38,213 bases of DNA from Streptomyces aurantiacus JA 4570 (lineage in GTDB: Bacteria; Actinomycetota; Actinomycetes; Streptomycetales; Streptomycetaceae), in contig NZ_AOPZ01000142.1 of NCBI RefSeq assembly GCF_000414115.1, forward strand, positions 1 to 38,213, read 5' to 3'. The position numbers and the translations under genes were made by a program. The stretch's first letter is position 1, and every line of letters begins with the position of its first letter. Of this stretch, positions 32,050 to 38,213 are shown in pieces. The notes beneath the pieces are model-generated. The model was not told where the DNA came from and ran no database searches. It was given only the letters and a program-made list of their open reading frames with translations.

Positions 32050-33492
32050 CTACCGCGCGGCGCCCGGCCCGTACGGGATGCGTACGACCGACTGGTTGCC
32101 GGTCCCGATCGTGCTCGGGCCGTTGCCGATGGCATTCCAGACCTCGACCCGTACCGTGCCGCCGGTCATCGCGCCGTGCGAACCGGTCGCCGACTTCAGG
32201 CCCCTGGCCTGGGTGTAGCGCTCGTAGCCCGGCACGGGGTCGGTCGCGAAGTACTGGTACGTCTCCGTGCGCTCCCACGAGCCGTCACCCGTGCGGTCGT
32301 AACTCACCCGCACCTGCTGCCCGTTGGCGACCGACGTGCCCGCGTCGACGAGCAGGTCGAACTCCGTCGAGCCGCCGCTGTACGTGCCGTCGACCCCGGT
32401 CGCCGTGAAGGTCTGCGGGCTGTGCGGGGTGCCGTCGTGGTTGGCGCCGCCCGCCGAGGCGAGCGTGGTGGCCGCCGCGGAGCCCGCGGCCGGGCCGAGC
32501 GTGCCGCCCTGGCGCAGGTGCAGCGACGACGGCGTGCCGGGCCCGGGGTCGCCGCCACCGCCGCCCCGCGTCCACACCGCGACGTAGTCGACGGCCATCG
32601 CCCGCCCGGGCACGGTGGCCGCCACCGGGGTGGCCCGCCCGGCGACCCCGTCCGGGAACGCGCCGCCCATCGCCACGTTCAGGAGGATGAAGTAGCCCGC
32701 GTGGTTCGTCATGTTGTTCCACGCCTCCGCGCCCACCCGGTTCTGGTCGACGCTGTGGTACAGCTGCCCGTCGACGTACCAGCGAAGGACGTTGGGGCTC
32801 GCCGCCCGGTCCCATTCGAAGCGGTACGTGTGGAAGGCGGACTGGCACGAGGCGCCGGGGCAGGCGCGGCTCGCGCCGATGCCGTTGGTCTCGTTGCAGG
32901 GGCCCCCGGGGTTCACGCCGCAATGCAGCACGCCCCAGACCGAGTTGATGCCGTTGACGTTCTCCATGACGTCGAACTCGCCGATGCCCGGCCAGTTCCA
33001 GTAGTTGCCGCGGTAGGGCGCGCCGAGCGCCCAGAAGGCGGGCCAGTAGCCGAGCGCCTGCTCACCGGTGACGTTCGGCATCTGGATGCGGCCCTCGATG
33101 GCGAGGGTGCCGCCGGCCGGGGCCTTGAAGTCCGCGCGCTTGGTCTCGATGCGGCCCGAGGTCCAGTTCCCCGCGCCGTCGCGGAGTGGCGTGATGCGCA
33201 GGTTTCCGTTGCCGTCGAGGCTCAGGTTGTCGGGGGACGAGGTGTAGTTCTGGATCTCCCCGGTGCCCCAATTCCCCGGGCCTCCCGGGTAGTTGTGGCC
33301 GGTGTCGATCTGCCAGTTCGAGGCGGAGGGCAGCGAGCGGGCGGGGCCGTTGAAGTCGTCGCTCCACTGCAGGGTCCAGCCGGGCGCCGGGGGCACGTCG
33401 CCCCGGGCCTCGCCGGGCGCCATCAGTGCGGCCATCAGGCCGACGGCAGCGAGTCCGGCGAGGAGGGGGGTGCGGCGGGTGATGGTGCTCAT
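32050..33492 (-). CDS. Secreted GH16 endo-beta-glucanase (laminarinase type)
   Basis: 480 residues. A signal peptide (about 1-30, RRTPLLAGLAAVGLMAALM, cleaved near EARG) exports it. The GH16 domain spans about 38-312 with substrate-cleft motifs GTGEIQNYT and ALGYWPAFWALG and the catalytic box GEFDVMEN, where Glu172 is the nucleophile, Asp174 the helper and Glu177 the acid/base. A Gly/Asp/Pro linker (about 312-322) leads to a beta-rich domain (about 323-480) that may bind carbohydrate. The usual substrate is beta-1,3- or mixed-linkage glucan from fungi or plants. The ATG at 33492 has GGAGGTG upstream. The promoter and a CebR-like palindrome at its predicted start site indicate repression until cello- or gluco-oligosaccharides appear. 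Confidence 0.94.
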   Translation of the reverse strand: MSTITRRTPLLAGLAAVGLMAALMAPGEARGDVPPAPGWTLQWSDDFNGPARSLPSASNWQIDTGHNYPGGPGNWGTGEIQNYTSSPDNLSLDGNGNLRITPLRDGAGNWTSGRIETKRADFKAPAGGTLAIEGRIQMPNVTGEQALGYWPAFWALGAPYRGNYWNWPGIGEFDVMENVNGINSVWGVLHCGVNPGGPCNETNGIGASRACPGASCQSAFHTYRFEWDRAASPNVLRWYVDGQLYHSVDQNRVGAEAWNNMTNHAGYFILLNVAMGGAFPDGVAGRATPVAATVPGRAMAVDYVAVWTRGGGGGDPGPGTPSSLHLRQGGTLGPAAGSAAATTLASAGGANHDGTPHSPQTFTATGVDGTYSGGSTEFDLLVDAGTSVANGQQVRVSYDRTGDGSWERTETYQYFATDPVPGYERYTQARGLKSATGSHGAMTGGTVRVEVWNAIGNGPSTIGTGNQSVVRIPYGPGAAR

Positions 33493-33535
33493 GGTGCACC
33501 TCCGTGCGAGGGACGGGGTGAACGGGGCGAAACGG

Positions 33536-33549
33536 TGAGAGCGCTCTCA
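33536..33549. promoter_or_regulatory. CebR-like operator (LacI family box)
   Basis: TGAGAGCGCTCTCA is a perfect 14-bp palindrome and differs from the known CebR box TGGGAGCGCTCCCA at one symmetric position. It lies 4 bases after the predicted -10 of the GH16 promoter, where a LacI-type repressor blocks initiation. Confidence 0.8.
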
Positions 33550-33553
33550 GAGT

Positions 33554-33582
33554 TTTGTAGTTGTGGACGGGGCGACCGTCAA
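33554..33582 (-). promoter_or_regulatory. GH16 gene promoter
   Basis: On the minus strand TTGACG (33582-33577), a 17-bp gap and TACAAA (33559-33554). Spacing and boxes are close to consensus, and the CebR-like palindrome follows directly downstream. Confidence 0.75.
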
Positions 33583-33722
33583 TGGCTGTACGCCGTCAAC
33601 TTCCCGAATGCGGAGGGGTGTCGGCAATCCAGTTGCACGCCACCCCCGCCGCCACTCACGCTGAGAGGCCGGAAGTGCCGGGCCGCCCGACCAGCGGCAG
33701 CGCCTACGAGGAGTGGACGACC

Positions 33723-35282
33723 ATGGACCAGGGGGACAAGGTGACGGAGATCGCGGCGGGGCGGGCGTCCGACGGTGAGGGCGCCGAGCCGGAGCGCGTG
33801 AGCCGGCTCTTCGAGGAGTTCCTGGAGGCGGTCGCCCGCCCGCCCCGCAGCGACGGCGCCGACCGGGACCTCACCGCGCGCCTGCGCGACCACCTCGGCA
33901 CGGAGCCCGGCGACGCCCCGGTGGTCAAGGCCACGTACGCGGCGTACGACCACCCGAACGTCCACCTCGCCCTGGAGCGCTGGTTCACCGCCGAGTCCCG
34001 CTCGTACGAACTGATCGGCATGACGGGATCCGACCACCGCAACCACTACGCGCTCTCGGAGATCATCGAATCCGCCGACCGCTACGACAAGTTCGTCATC
34101 GGCGCCGTCGACTACACCAACCTGCCGATCTCGCCGGACGCCGAACTCGCCTGCGTGTCCTTCGGGTTCTACCTCGGCACGGAGCGCACCGCCGCCGGCG
34201 GCGAGGAGCGCTGCGTCGTCCTGCTGCGCGGCACCAGCGAGGACTTCGGCCGCGAGAAGATCCAGGTCGAGGTGCTCGCCGCGTCCCGCGACACCGCCCG
34301 GCGGCTGCTCGCCGGAATCGACGCGTTCCGGCGCGAGCACAACATCTACCGCGGCCAGGTCCTGTCCTTCGAGGGCGACGCCTTCGGCGAGGGGCTCGGC
34401 CCGTTCCGCTTCCACCGCCGCCCGGGCCTGACCCGCGACGGCATCGTGCTCCCCGACGGCCTGCTCGACCGGGTCGAGCGGCAGGTCGTGGGCGTCGCCC
34501 GGCAGCGCGAGCGGCTGCGCGCGGCGGGCCAGCACCTGCGCCGCGGACTGCTCCTGTACGGCCCGCCCGGCACCGGCAAGACGCACACGATCCGCTACCT
34601 CCTCTCGGACCTGCCGGACTTCACCGTCGTCCTGCTGTCCGGCACGACCATCGACGCCATCGGCCCGGCCTGCGCCCTCGCGCGGATGCTCCAGCCCGCC
34701 CTCGTCGTCCTGGAGGACTGCGACCTCATCGCGGAGTCCCGGGACTACGGCGGCGGCGAACAGCCCCTGCTCTTCCAGGTGTTGAACGAGATGGACGGCC
34801 TCGGTGACGACGCCGACGTGGCGTTTCTGCTCACCACCAACCGCGCCGACCTCCTGGAACCCGCCCTCGCCCAGCGTCCCGGCCGCGTCGACCTCGCCGT
34901 CGAGATCCCGCTGCCCGACGCGGCGGGACGGCGCCGCCTCCTCGATCTGTACGGCGGCGGGCTCGGCCTCGGCGAGGAGGTCACGGAGGAGATCGTCGAG
35001 CGCACGGAGGGGACGACGGCGTCGTTCGCGAAGGAGCTGGTGCGGCGCGCCGTCCTCATCGCCGCCGAACGCGACGCGGACACCGCCGCCCAGGACATCC
35101 GCGAGGCGGTCGACGAACTCCTCTCGGACCGCGACCAGTTGACGCGGCGGCTGCTCGGAGTGCGGGGGGACGAGGAGGACCCCGACGACCTGGAGGACGA
35201 GTTCGACGAGGAGGGCCCGGGGCGCCTCGGTGAGAACGGCGGCGGATTCTTCACGACGGCGTCGTACCGCCCGCTGCGGTGA
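33723..35282 (+). CDS. AAA+ ATPase of the Cdc48/FtsH/Bcs1-like type, orphan
   Basis: 519 residues, ATG 33723 with GAGGAG 9 bases upstream. An N-terminal domain of about 240 residues (YAAYDHPNVHLALERWFTAE ... VSFGFYLGTERTA) is not recognised. The AAA module follows: Walker A GPPGTGKT (280-287), Walker B LVVLEDCD (327-334), sensor 1 LLTTNRAD, arginine finger region QRPGRVDLAVEIPLPD, and a helical lid to about 490. The acidic C-terminal tail (DEEDPDDLEDEFDEEGPG) may bind partners. No protease or membrane domain is present, so it is more likely an unfoldase or remodeller than a protease. No operon partner: it is divergent from GH16 and convergent with the SMR gene. Confidence 0.88.
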   Translation: MDQGDKVTEIAAGRASDGEGAEPERVSRLFEEFLEAVARPPRSDGADRDLTARLRDHLGTEPGDAPVVKATYAAYDHPNVHLALERWFTAESRSYELIGMTGSDHRNHYALSEIIESADRYDKFVIGAVDYTNLPISPDAELACVSFGFYLGTERTAAGGEERCVVLLRGTSEDFGREKIQVEVLAASRDTARRLLAGIDAFRREHNIYRGQVLSFEGDAFGEGLGPFRFHRRPGLTRDGIVLPDGLLDRVERQVVGVARQRERLRAAGQHLRRGLLLYGPPGTGKTHTIRYLLSDLPDFTVVLLSGTTIDAIGPACALARMLQPALVVLEDCDLIAESRDYGGGEQPLLFQVLNEMDGLGDDADVAFLLTTNRADLLEPALAQRPGRVDLAVEIPLPDAAGRRRLLDLYGGGLGLGEEVTEEIVERTEGTTASFAKELVRRAVLIAAERDADTAAQDIREAVDELLSDRDQLTRRLLGVRGDEEDPDDLEDEFDEEGPGRLGENGGGFFTTASYRPLR

Positions 35283-35297
35283 GGTGACGGCCGCGGG

Positions 35298-35322
35298 CGC
35301 CCGGTTGGTGCGAGGCCGGGCG
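35298..35322. terminator. Weak hairpin between convergent genes
   Basis: CGCCCGG / CCGGGCG (7 bp) around an 11-base loop in the 51-bp gap between stops at 35282 and 35334. A possible shared terminator. Confidence 0.4.
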
Positions 35323-35333
35323 TGCCTGGACCG

Positions 35334-35660
35334 TCAGTGCTCCAGGCCCCCGCCGACGTACATGACCGCCACGCCCGCGACGATGAGCAGCGCGCCCGCG
35401 ACCGTCGCGAGCCGGACGTTCTCGTCGAACAGGAGCACGCCGCCGGCCAGTGCGCCGACGGTGCCGAGCCCGGACCACACCGCGTACACGGGCCCGACGT
35501 GCAGGGTCTTGAGGGCCTGCGCTAGCAGCACGAACGCGGCGGCGTAGCCCACGACCACCAGGATGCTCGGGCCGAGACGGGTCAGGCCGTGCGAGGCGCG
35601 CAGCGAGAGCGTGGCCGCGATCTCGGAGACTATGGCCCCGGCCACCAGGACGAAGCCCAT
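35334..35660 (-). CDS. Small multidrug resistance (SMR/EmrE-like) efflux protein
   Basis: 108 residues, four helices, typical SMR size. The key glutamate in helix 1 is present (VLVAGAIVSEIAATLSLRASHGLTRLGPS), as are YAAAFVLLAQALKTLHVGPVYAVWSGLGTVGALAGG (helices 2-3 with the conserved Tyr/Trp) and the last helix ATVAGALLIVAGVAVMYV. It works as a dimer that exchanges protons for cationic compounds. The ATG at 35660 shares one base with the TetR stop (TGATG), and its ribosome site AAGGAG is inside the TetR gene, so the two are coupled. Confidence 0.94.
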   Translation of the reverse strand: MGFVLVAGAIVSEIAATLSLRASHGLTRLGPSILVVVGYAAAFVLLAQALKTLHVGPVYAVWSGLGTVGALAGGVLLFDENVRLATVAGALLIVAGVAVMYVGGGLEH

Positions 35661-36253
35661 CAGGCCGACTCCTTCGGCTGTCCGCCGGTGTGCCGTTCGT
35701 CCGTCTGTCCGCCCGTCTGTCCGTCCGCCTGTCGCTCGGTCAAGTCGCTGAGCAGGCGGCGCAGTTGGCGGTGCTGTTCGCCCTTGGGGTCGGCGAGGCC
35801 GAGGAGGCGGGCGGTCCACCAGCCGTCTACGGCCATGCGGACGAGGGTGGCGACGCCGGGCGGCAGGCCGTCCCGCTCCAGGCGTTCCTGCCAGGCGCGA
35901 TACCGCTCCTGGAGGATGTCGAGCACCTCCGGGCCGTTGGCCGCCGCGAGGAGGGCGACGGGGACCGAGTCGGAGGGCGTGGCCTCGTCCTCGGGGGCCT
36001 CGGGCGGGATCGAGGCGTCGAGCCAGGCGCGGGCGTAGGCGCCCGGTGGCGCGTCCGGGCCGGGCAGCACCGCCTCGAAGCGGTCCGCCAGGCGCTCGAC
36101 CACGCCCTGCACGAGGGCCTGTCTGGTCGGGAAGTGGTACAGCAGGCCGCCCTTGCTCACGCCGGCCTCGGCCGCCACCGCGTCCAGGCGGATGGCGTCG
36201 ACGCCCTGCTTGACCAGGAGTCTCTCGGCCGCGTTCAGGAGCCGGTTGCGCAC
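35660..36253 (-). CDS. TetR family regulator, operonic with the SMR pump
   Basis: 197 residues from the GTG at 36253. The HTH spans about 1-45 (NRLLNAAERLLVKQGVDAIRLDAVAAEAGVSKGGLLYHFPTRQALV) and opens only a few residues from the start, which is short for the family; an earlier start is not visible in frame. The C-terminal domain carries WLDASIPP and WWTARLLGL, seen in YcdC-like TetR proteins. The last 25 residues are a low-complexity tail (DGQTGGQTDERHTGG) encoded by a 12-bp tandem repeat. It precedes the SMR gene with a one-base overlap, so it likely controls its own operon; a palindrome at 36348-36365 is the candidate operator. Confidence 0.92.
   Translation of the reverse strand: MRNRLLNAAERLLVKQGVDAIRLDAVAAEAGVSKGGLLYHFPTRQALVQGVVERLADRFEAVLPGPDAPPGAYARAWLDASIPPEAPEDEATPSDSVPVALLAAANGPEVLDILQERYRAWQERLERDGLPPGVATLVRMAVDGWWTARLLGLADPKGEQHRQLRRLLSDLTERQADGQTGGQTDERHTGGQPKESA
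35701..35724. repeat. 12-bp tandem repeat in the TetR 3' end
   Basis: CCGTCTGTCCG at 35701-35711 and 35713-35723, period 12 bp, with degenerate extensions to about 35736. The frame is kept and the repeat encodes the four-residue units DGQT and GGQT. Confidence 0.8.
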
Positions 36254-36300
36254 GCTTCACACCGTCTTTCGGTCGTCGCCGTTATGTGATCCCTATTTTT

Positions 36301-36326
36301 TGATCTTTACGTTCTGATCTTTATGT
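36301..36326. repeat. 12-bp direct repeat, period 14
   Basis: TGATCTTTACGT (36301-36312) and TGATCTTTATGT (36315-36326) differ at one base. They lie 50-75 bp upstream of the TetR start. Confidence 0.7.
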
Positions 36327-36347
36327 CACGGAGGCTTTCAGAGTTTC

Positions 36348-36365
36348 CGACCGTCTGGACGGTCG
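36348..36365. promoter_or_regulatory. Candidate TetR operator (18-bp inverted repeat)
   Basis: CGACCGTC-TG-GACGGTCG: perfect 8-bp arms with a 2-base centre, 95 bp upstream of the TetR-SMR operon. Typical size for a TetR site. Confidence 0.7.
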
Positions 36366-36477
36366 AATGCAGGCTAGCATGGCTCTTGACAGCGCGTGGC
36401 GGGCATTCCTGGGGGGTGCCGACGATGCGGAAGGGTTAATTCTGCATTTCGCCGCACGGCTTACGTCAAGAGATTGG

Positions 36478-36507
36478 TTGACGCTTTCGTCGAAAGTTGT
36501 CTAAAGT
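36478..36507 (+). promoter_or_regulatory. Likely promoter of the oxoamine synthase operon
   Basis: TTGACG (36478-36483), 18 bp, TAAAGT (36502-36507). If used, the 5' leader would be about 380 bases, long enough for leader-based control. Confidence 0.5.
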
Positions 36508-36892
36508 CGCTGCCTGGCTGATTCGGTCGACGAATCCCAGCCGGAACTGATCATCAATCGGGGGCTGCATGTTCGAGTCATCTGCGTATTAACTCTCTGT
36601 GTTCGCCGGTCGGCGGGGGCTCTGCGCGCCCGCTGCCCGCGGGCTTCACGCTGCCCGCAGGGCCCGGTATCCACCCAGGTCAAAGGCGACCTTTTCCGGT
36701 CCGCGGCGACCGTCGCGGACTCTGCACCGGTTTCGCTCCCATGCTCCGGACGTGCGCTTCGGCGGCGCTCGCTCCTGCCCGTCACCAGGGGAATCCGGCG
36801 GCATGCAAAGTCCTGCGCGCATCCCGGAACACGGGCTGCTCACACGTGTCCATTTCTTTACGGGAAGCGCCTGAATTCACAGAGGGAAATAA

Positions 36893-38113
36893 ATGTTCAA
36901 TGCATCGGAACCGCCCGACCTCTTTTCCCGGTTCGCGGGCTATACCGCGGCATCCGACCTGATGAAGGCCGGTCTCTACCCCTACTTCCTGCCGCTGGCC
37001 GGGCAGGAGGGCGCGACCGTGCGCAGGAGCGGACGGGAACTGATCATGTGCGGCTCGAACAATTACCTGGGCCTCACCGCGGACCCGCGCGTCCACGCCG
37101 CCGCCCGCGGCGCACTGGAGCGGTACGGCAGCTCGAGCACCGGCTCCCGCTTCCTGAACGGCAACACCGACCTGCACGAGGAACTGGAGACCGAGCTCGC
37201 CGACTTCCTCGGCAAGCCCGCCGCCGTCGTCCTGTCCACCGGCTACCAGGCCAACCTCGGCGCCCTCGCCGGACTCCTCACGCCCCGCGACTACGCGGTC
37301 GTCGACCGGGACGCGCACGCCTCCCTCGTCGACGGCGTCCGGCTCAGCGGCGCCAAGCTGCGCCGATTCCCGCACAACGACGCCGAGGGCCTGCGGCGGA
37401 CCCTGGAGCAACTGCCCGACGACGCCGCCCGGCTCGTGATCGTCGACGGGGTCTACTCGATGGAGGGAGACATCTGCGACCTGCCGGCCATCACCGCGGT
37501 CTGCGCCCGGTACGGCGCCCGGCTCCTCGTCGACGACGCCCACGGTCTCGGTGTCCTCGCGGGCGGGCGCGGCACCACCGCCCACTTCGGCCTCACCGAC
37601 CAGGTCGACCTGATCACCGTCACCTTCAGCAAGTCCCTCGCCTCGCTCGGCGGCGCGGTCGCCGGCAGCGAGGAGGCCGTCCACTACCTCAAGCACAAGG
37701 CCCGCAGCCTGATGTTCAGCGCCTCGATGACCCCGGCCAGCACCGCAGCCGCGCTCACCGCCCTGCGCATCCTGCGCGCCGAGCCCCACCTCACCACGGA
37801 CGTGCGCGCCAAGGCCGACCACGTGCGGCGCGGGCTCGTCGAGGCCGGTGTCGGCACCGGCGAGAGCACCACGCCGATCATCCCCGTCCCGGTGCCCGAC
37901 GCCCAGGGCACCCTCGCCATCTGGGAACGCCTGATCCGCGCGGGCGTCTACGTCAACCCGGTTCTCCCGCCCGCCGCCACGCCCAGGCTGCGCACCAGCT
38001 ACATGGCCACCCACACGCTCGACCAGCTCGACCGCGTCGTCGAAGTGCTCGGGTCGGAACCGGAGTTGCGGCTCGCCGCGGAGCACGCCGGGTCGACGGT
38101 GAGCGCGGCATGA
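36893..38113 (+). CDS. PLP-dependent alpha-oxoamine synthase (AONS/serine palmitoyltransferase-like)
   Basis: 406 residues, ATG 36893 with GAGGG 6 bases upstream. The family condenses an amino acid with an acyl thioester and releases CO2. Visible signatures are CGSNNYLGL, SSSTGSRFLNGNTDLHEELE (substrate loop), HASLVDG (His142, stacks on PLP), VDGVYSMEGD, LLVDDAHGLGVL (Asp214, His217) and the PLP lysine in TFSKSLASLGG (Lys247). The GSRFLNGN loop is closer to general oxoamine synthases and bacterial serine palmitoyltransferase-like enzymes than to the biotin enzyme BioF, and no biotin genes are nearby. The stop overlaps the next ATG as ATGA, so it begins an operon, probably biosynthetic. The product is unknown. 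Confidence 0.93.
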   Translation: MFNASEPPDLFSRFAGYTAASDLMKAGLYPYFLPLAGQEGATVRRSGRELIMCGSNNYLGLTADPRVHAAARGALERYGSSSTGSRFLNGNTDLHEELETELADFLGKPAAVVLSTGYQANLGALAGLLTPRDYAVVDRDAHASLVDGVRLSGAKLRRFPHNDAEGLRRTLEQLPDDAARLVIVDGVYSMEGDICDLPAITAVCARYGARLLVDDAHGLGVLAGGRGTTAHFGLTDQVDLITVTFSKSLASLGGAVAGSEEAVHYLKHKARSLMFSASMTPASTAAALTALRILRAEPHLTTDVRAKADHVRRGLVEAGVGTGESTTPIIPVPVPDAQGTLAIWERLIRAGVYVNPVLPPAATPRLRTSYMATHTLDQLDRVVEVLGSEPELRLAAEHAGSTVSAA

Positions 38114-38213
38114 ACGCCCCGTCCGCCGGGGCGGATCCAGGCGGCGCGCGGCTCGCCCTCGTGGCGGCGGCGGGTGCGGCCGGGGTGTCCGCCGCGGCCT
38201 GCCTCGCCCCGGC
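38110..38213 (+). CDS. Unidentified protein, N-terminus only (cut by window end)
   Basis: Starts at the ATG overlapping the oxoamine synthase stop and stays open to the window end: 34 residues, Ala/Gly-rich with a weakly hydrophobic stretch LALVAAAGAAGVSAAACLAP. Too short to name. The overlap shows it is co-translated with the synthase. Confidence 0.65.
   Translation, partial: MNAPSAGADPGGARLALVAAAGAAGVSAAACLAP

Larger units (their letters stand above)
36254..36892. other. 639-bp regulatory region between divergent genes
   Basis: Contains direct repeats TGATCTTTACGT / TGATCTTTATGT (36301-36326), an inverted repeat (36348-36365), a promoter (36478-36507) and a leader of about 380 bases before the oxoamine synthase. 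The A+T content is clearly higher than in the flanking genes. No convincing small gene. Confidence 0.6.

Noticed and set aside
36599..36874. A 91-codon plus-strand frame in the leader of the oxoamine synthase
   Set aside because: No ribosome site, Arg/Pro/Ser-rich composition, and no third-position GC bias. It is more likely untranslated leader.

Overview
The window is high-GC actinobacterial DNA and almost certainly a Streptomyces chromosome. Grounds for this are the strong G/C bias at third codon positions, the many GTG starts, families typical of the genus (DUF6230/DUF6114, the XRE-DUF5753/DUF397/ATPase triad, DUF4232 lipoprotein, HTH-DUF5937), a rare in-frame TTA codon, and a repeat element that I know from memory as widespread in Streptomyces. 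From memory, the order trx - DUF6230 - DUF6114 - secreted protein - pyk - ackA - pta - pfkA matches the S. coelicolor core around SCO5419-SCO5426. I could not check this.

Layout. 1-1994: a TetR regulator with its own palindromic operator, then a thioredoxin-TPR protein of CnoX/YbbN type. 1995-5548: a 687-bp regulatory gap, then a three-gene envelope module (secreted DUF6230, four-helix membrane DUF6114, and a secreted Lys/Glu/Ala-rich protein with LEA-like 11-residue repeats), closed by a bidirectional terminator. 5572-11632: central carbon metabolism, with pta-ackA-pyk on the minus strand and pfkA divergent, so acetate overflow, pyruvate kinase and phosphofructokinase share one locus. 11692-15672: a tandem-HTH regulator and a sugar ABC importer whose binding-protein gene is broken by an exact 16-bp tandem duplication. 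15810-19838: a CitA/DcuS-type two-component system divergent from a dicarboxylate symporter, with a Crp-like site between them.

19963-25775 is an accessory stretch: a small membrane protein, a perfect heptamer repeat array, a membrane-embedded NACHT NTPase, and a WhiJ/AbaA-type triad (XRE-DUF5753 + DUF397, divergent ATPase) with operator-like repeats, then a DUF4232 lipoprotein. 25729-28651 holds an ArsR-like regulator and, divergent from it, a remarkable membrane protein. It joins a cytoplasmic HTH, one transmembrane helix and an extracellular glycosidase-like barrel whose two catalytic glutamates appear to be replaced, and a TTA codon lies at codon 11. 28759-31287 is a TetR/MFS efflux pair with three 18-bp palindromes between the genes. 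31406-35282 holds a HIT-like protein, a secreted GH16 glucanase with a CebR-like box at its predicted start site, and an orphan AAA ATPase. 35334-36253 is a TetR-SMR efflux operon. The right edge (36893-end) opens what looks like a biosynthetic operon with an alpha-oxoamine synthase and the first codons of an overlapping gene.

Most interesting for follow-up: the HTH-TM-pseudoglycosidase one-component sensor, the NACHT/WhiJ-type neighbourhood, the triple TetR operator, and the 16-bp duplication that breaks the sugar-binding protein. All family assignments come from reading motifs; no database search was run.
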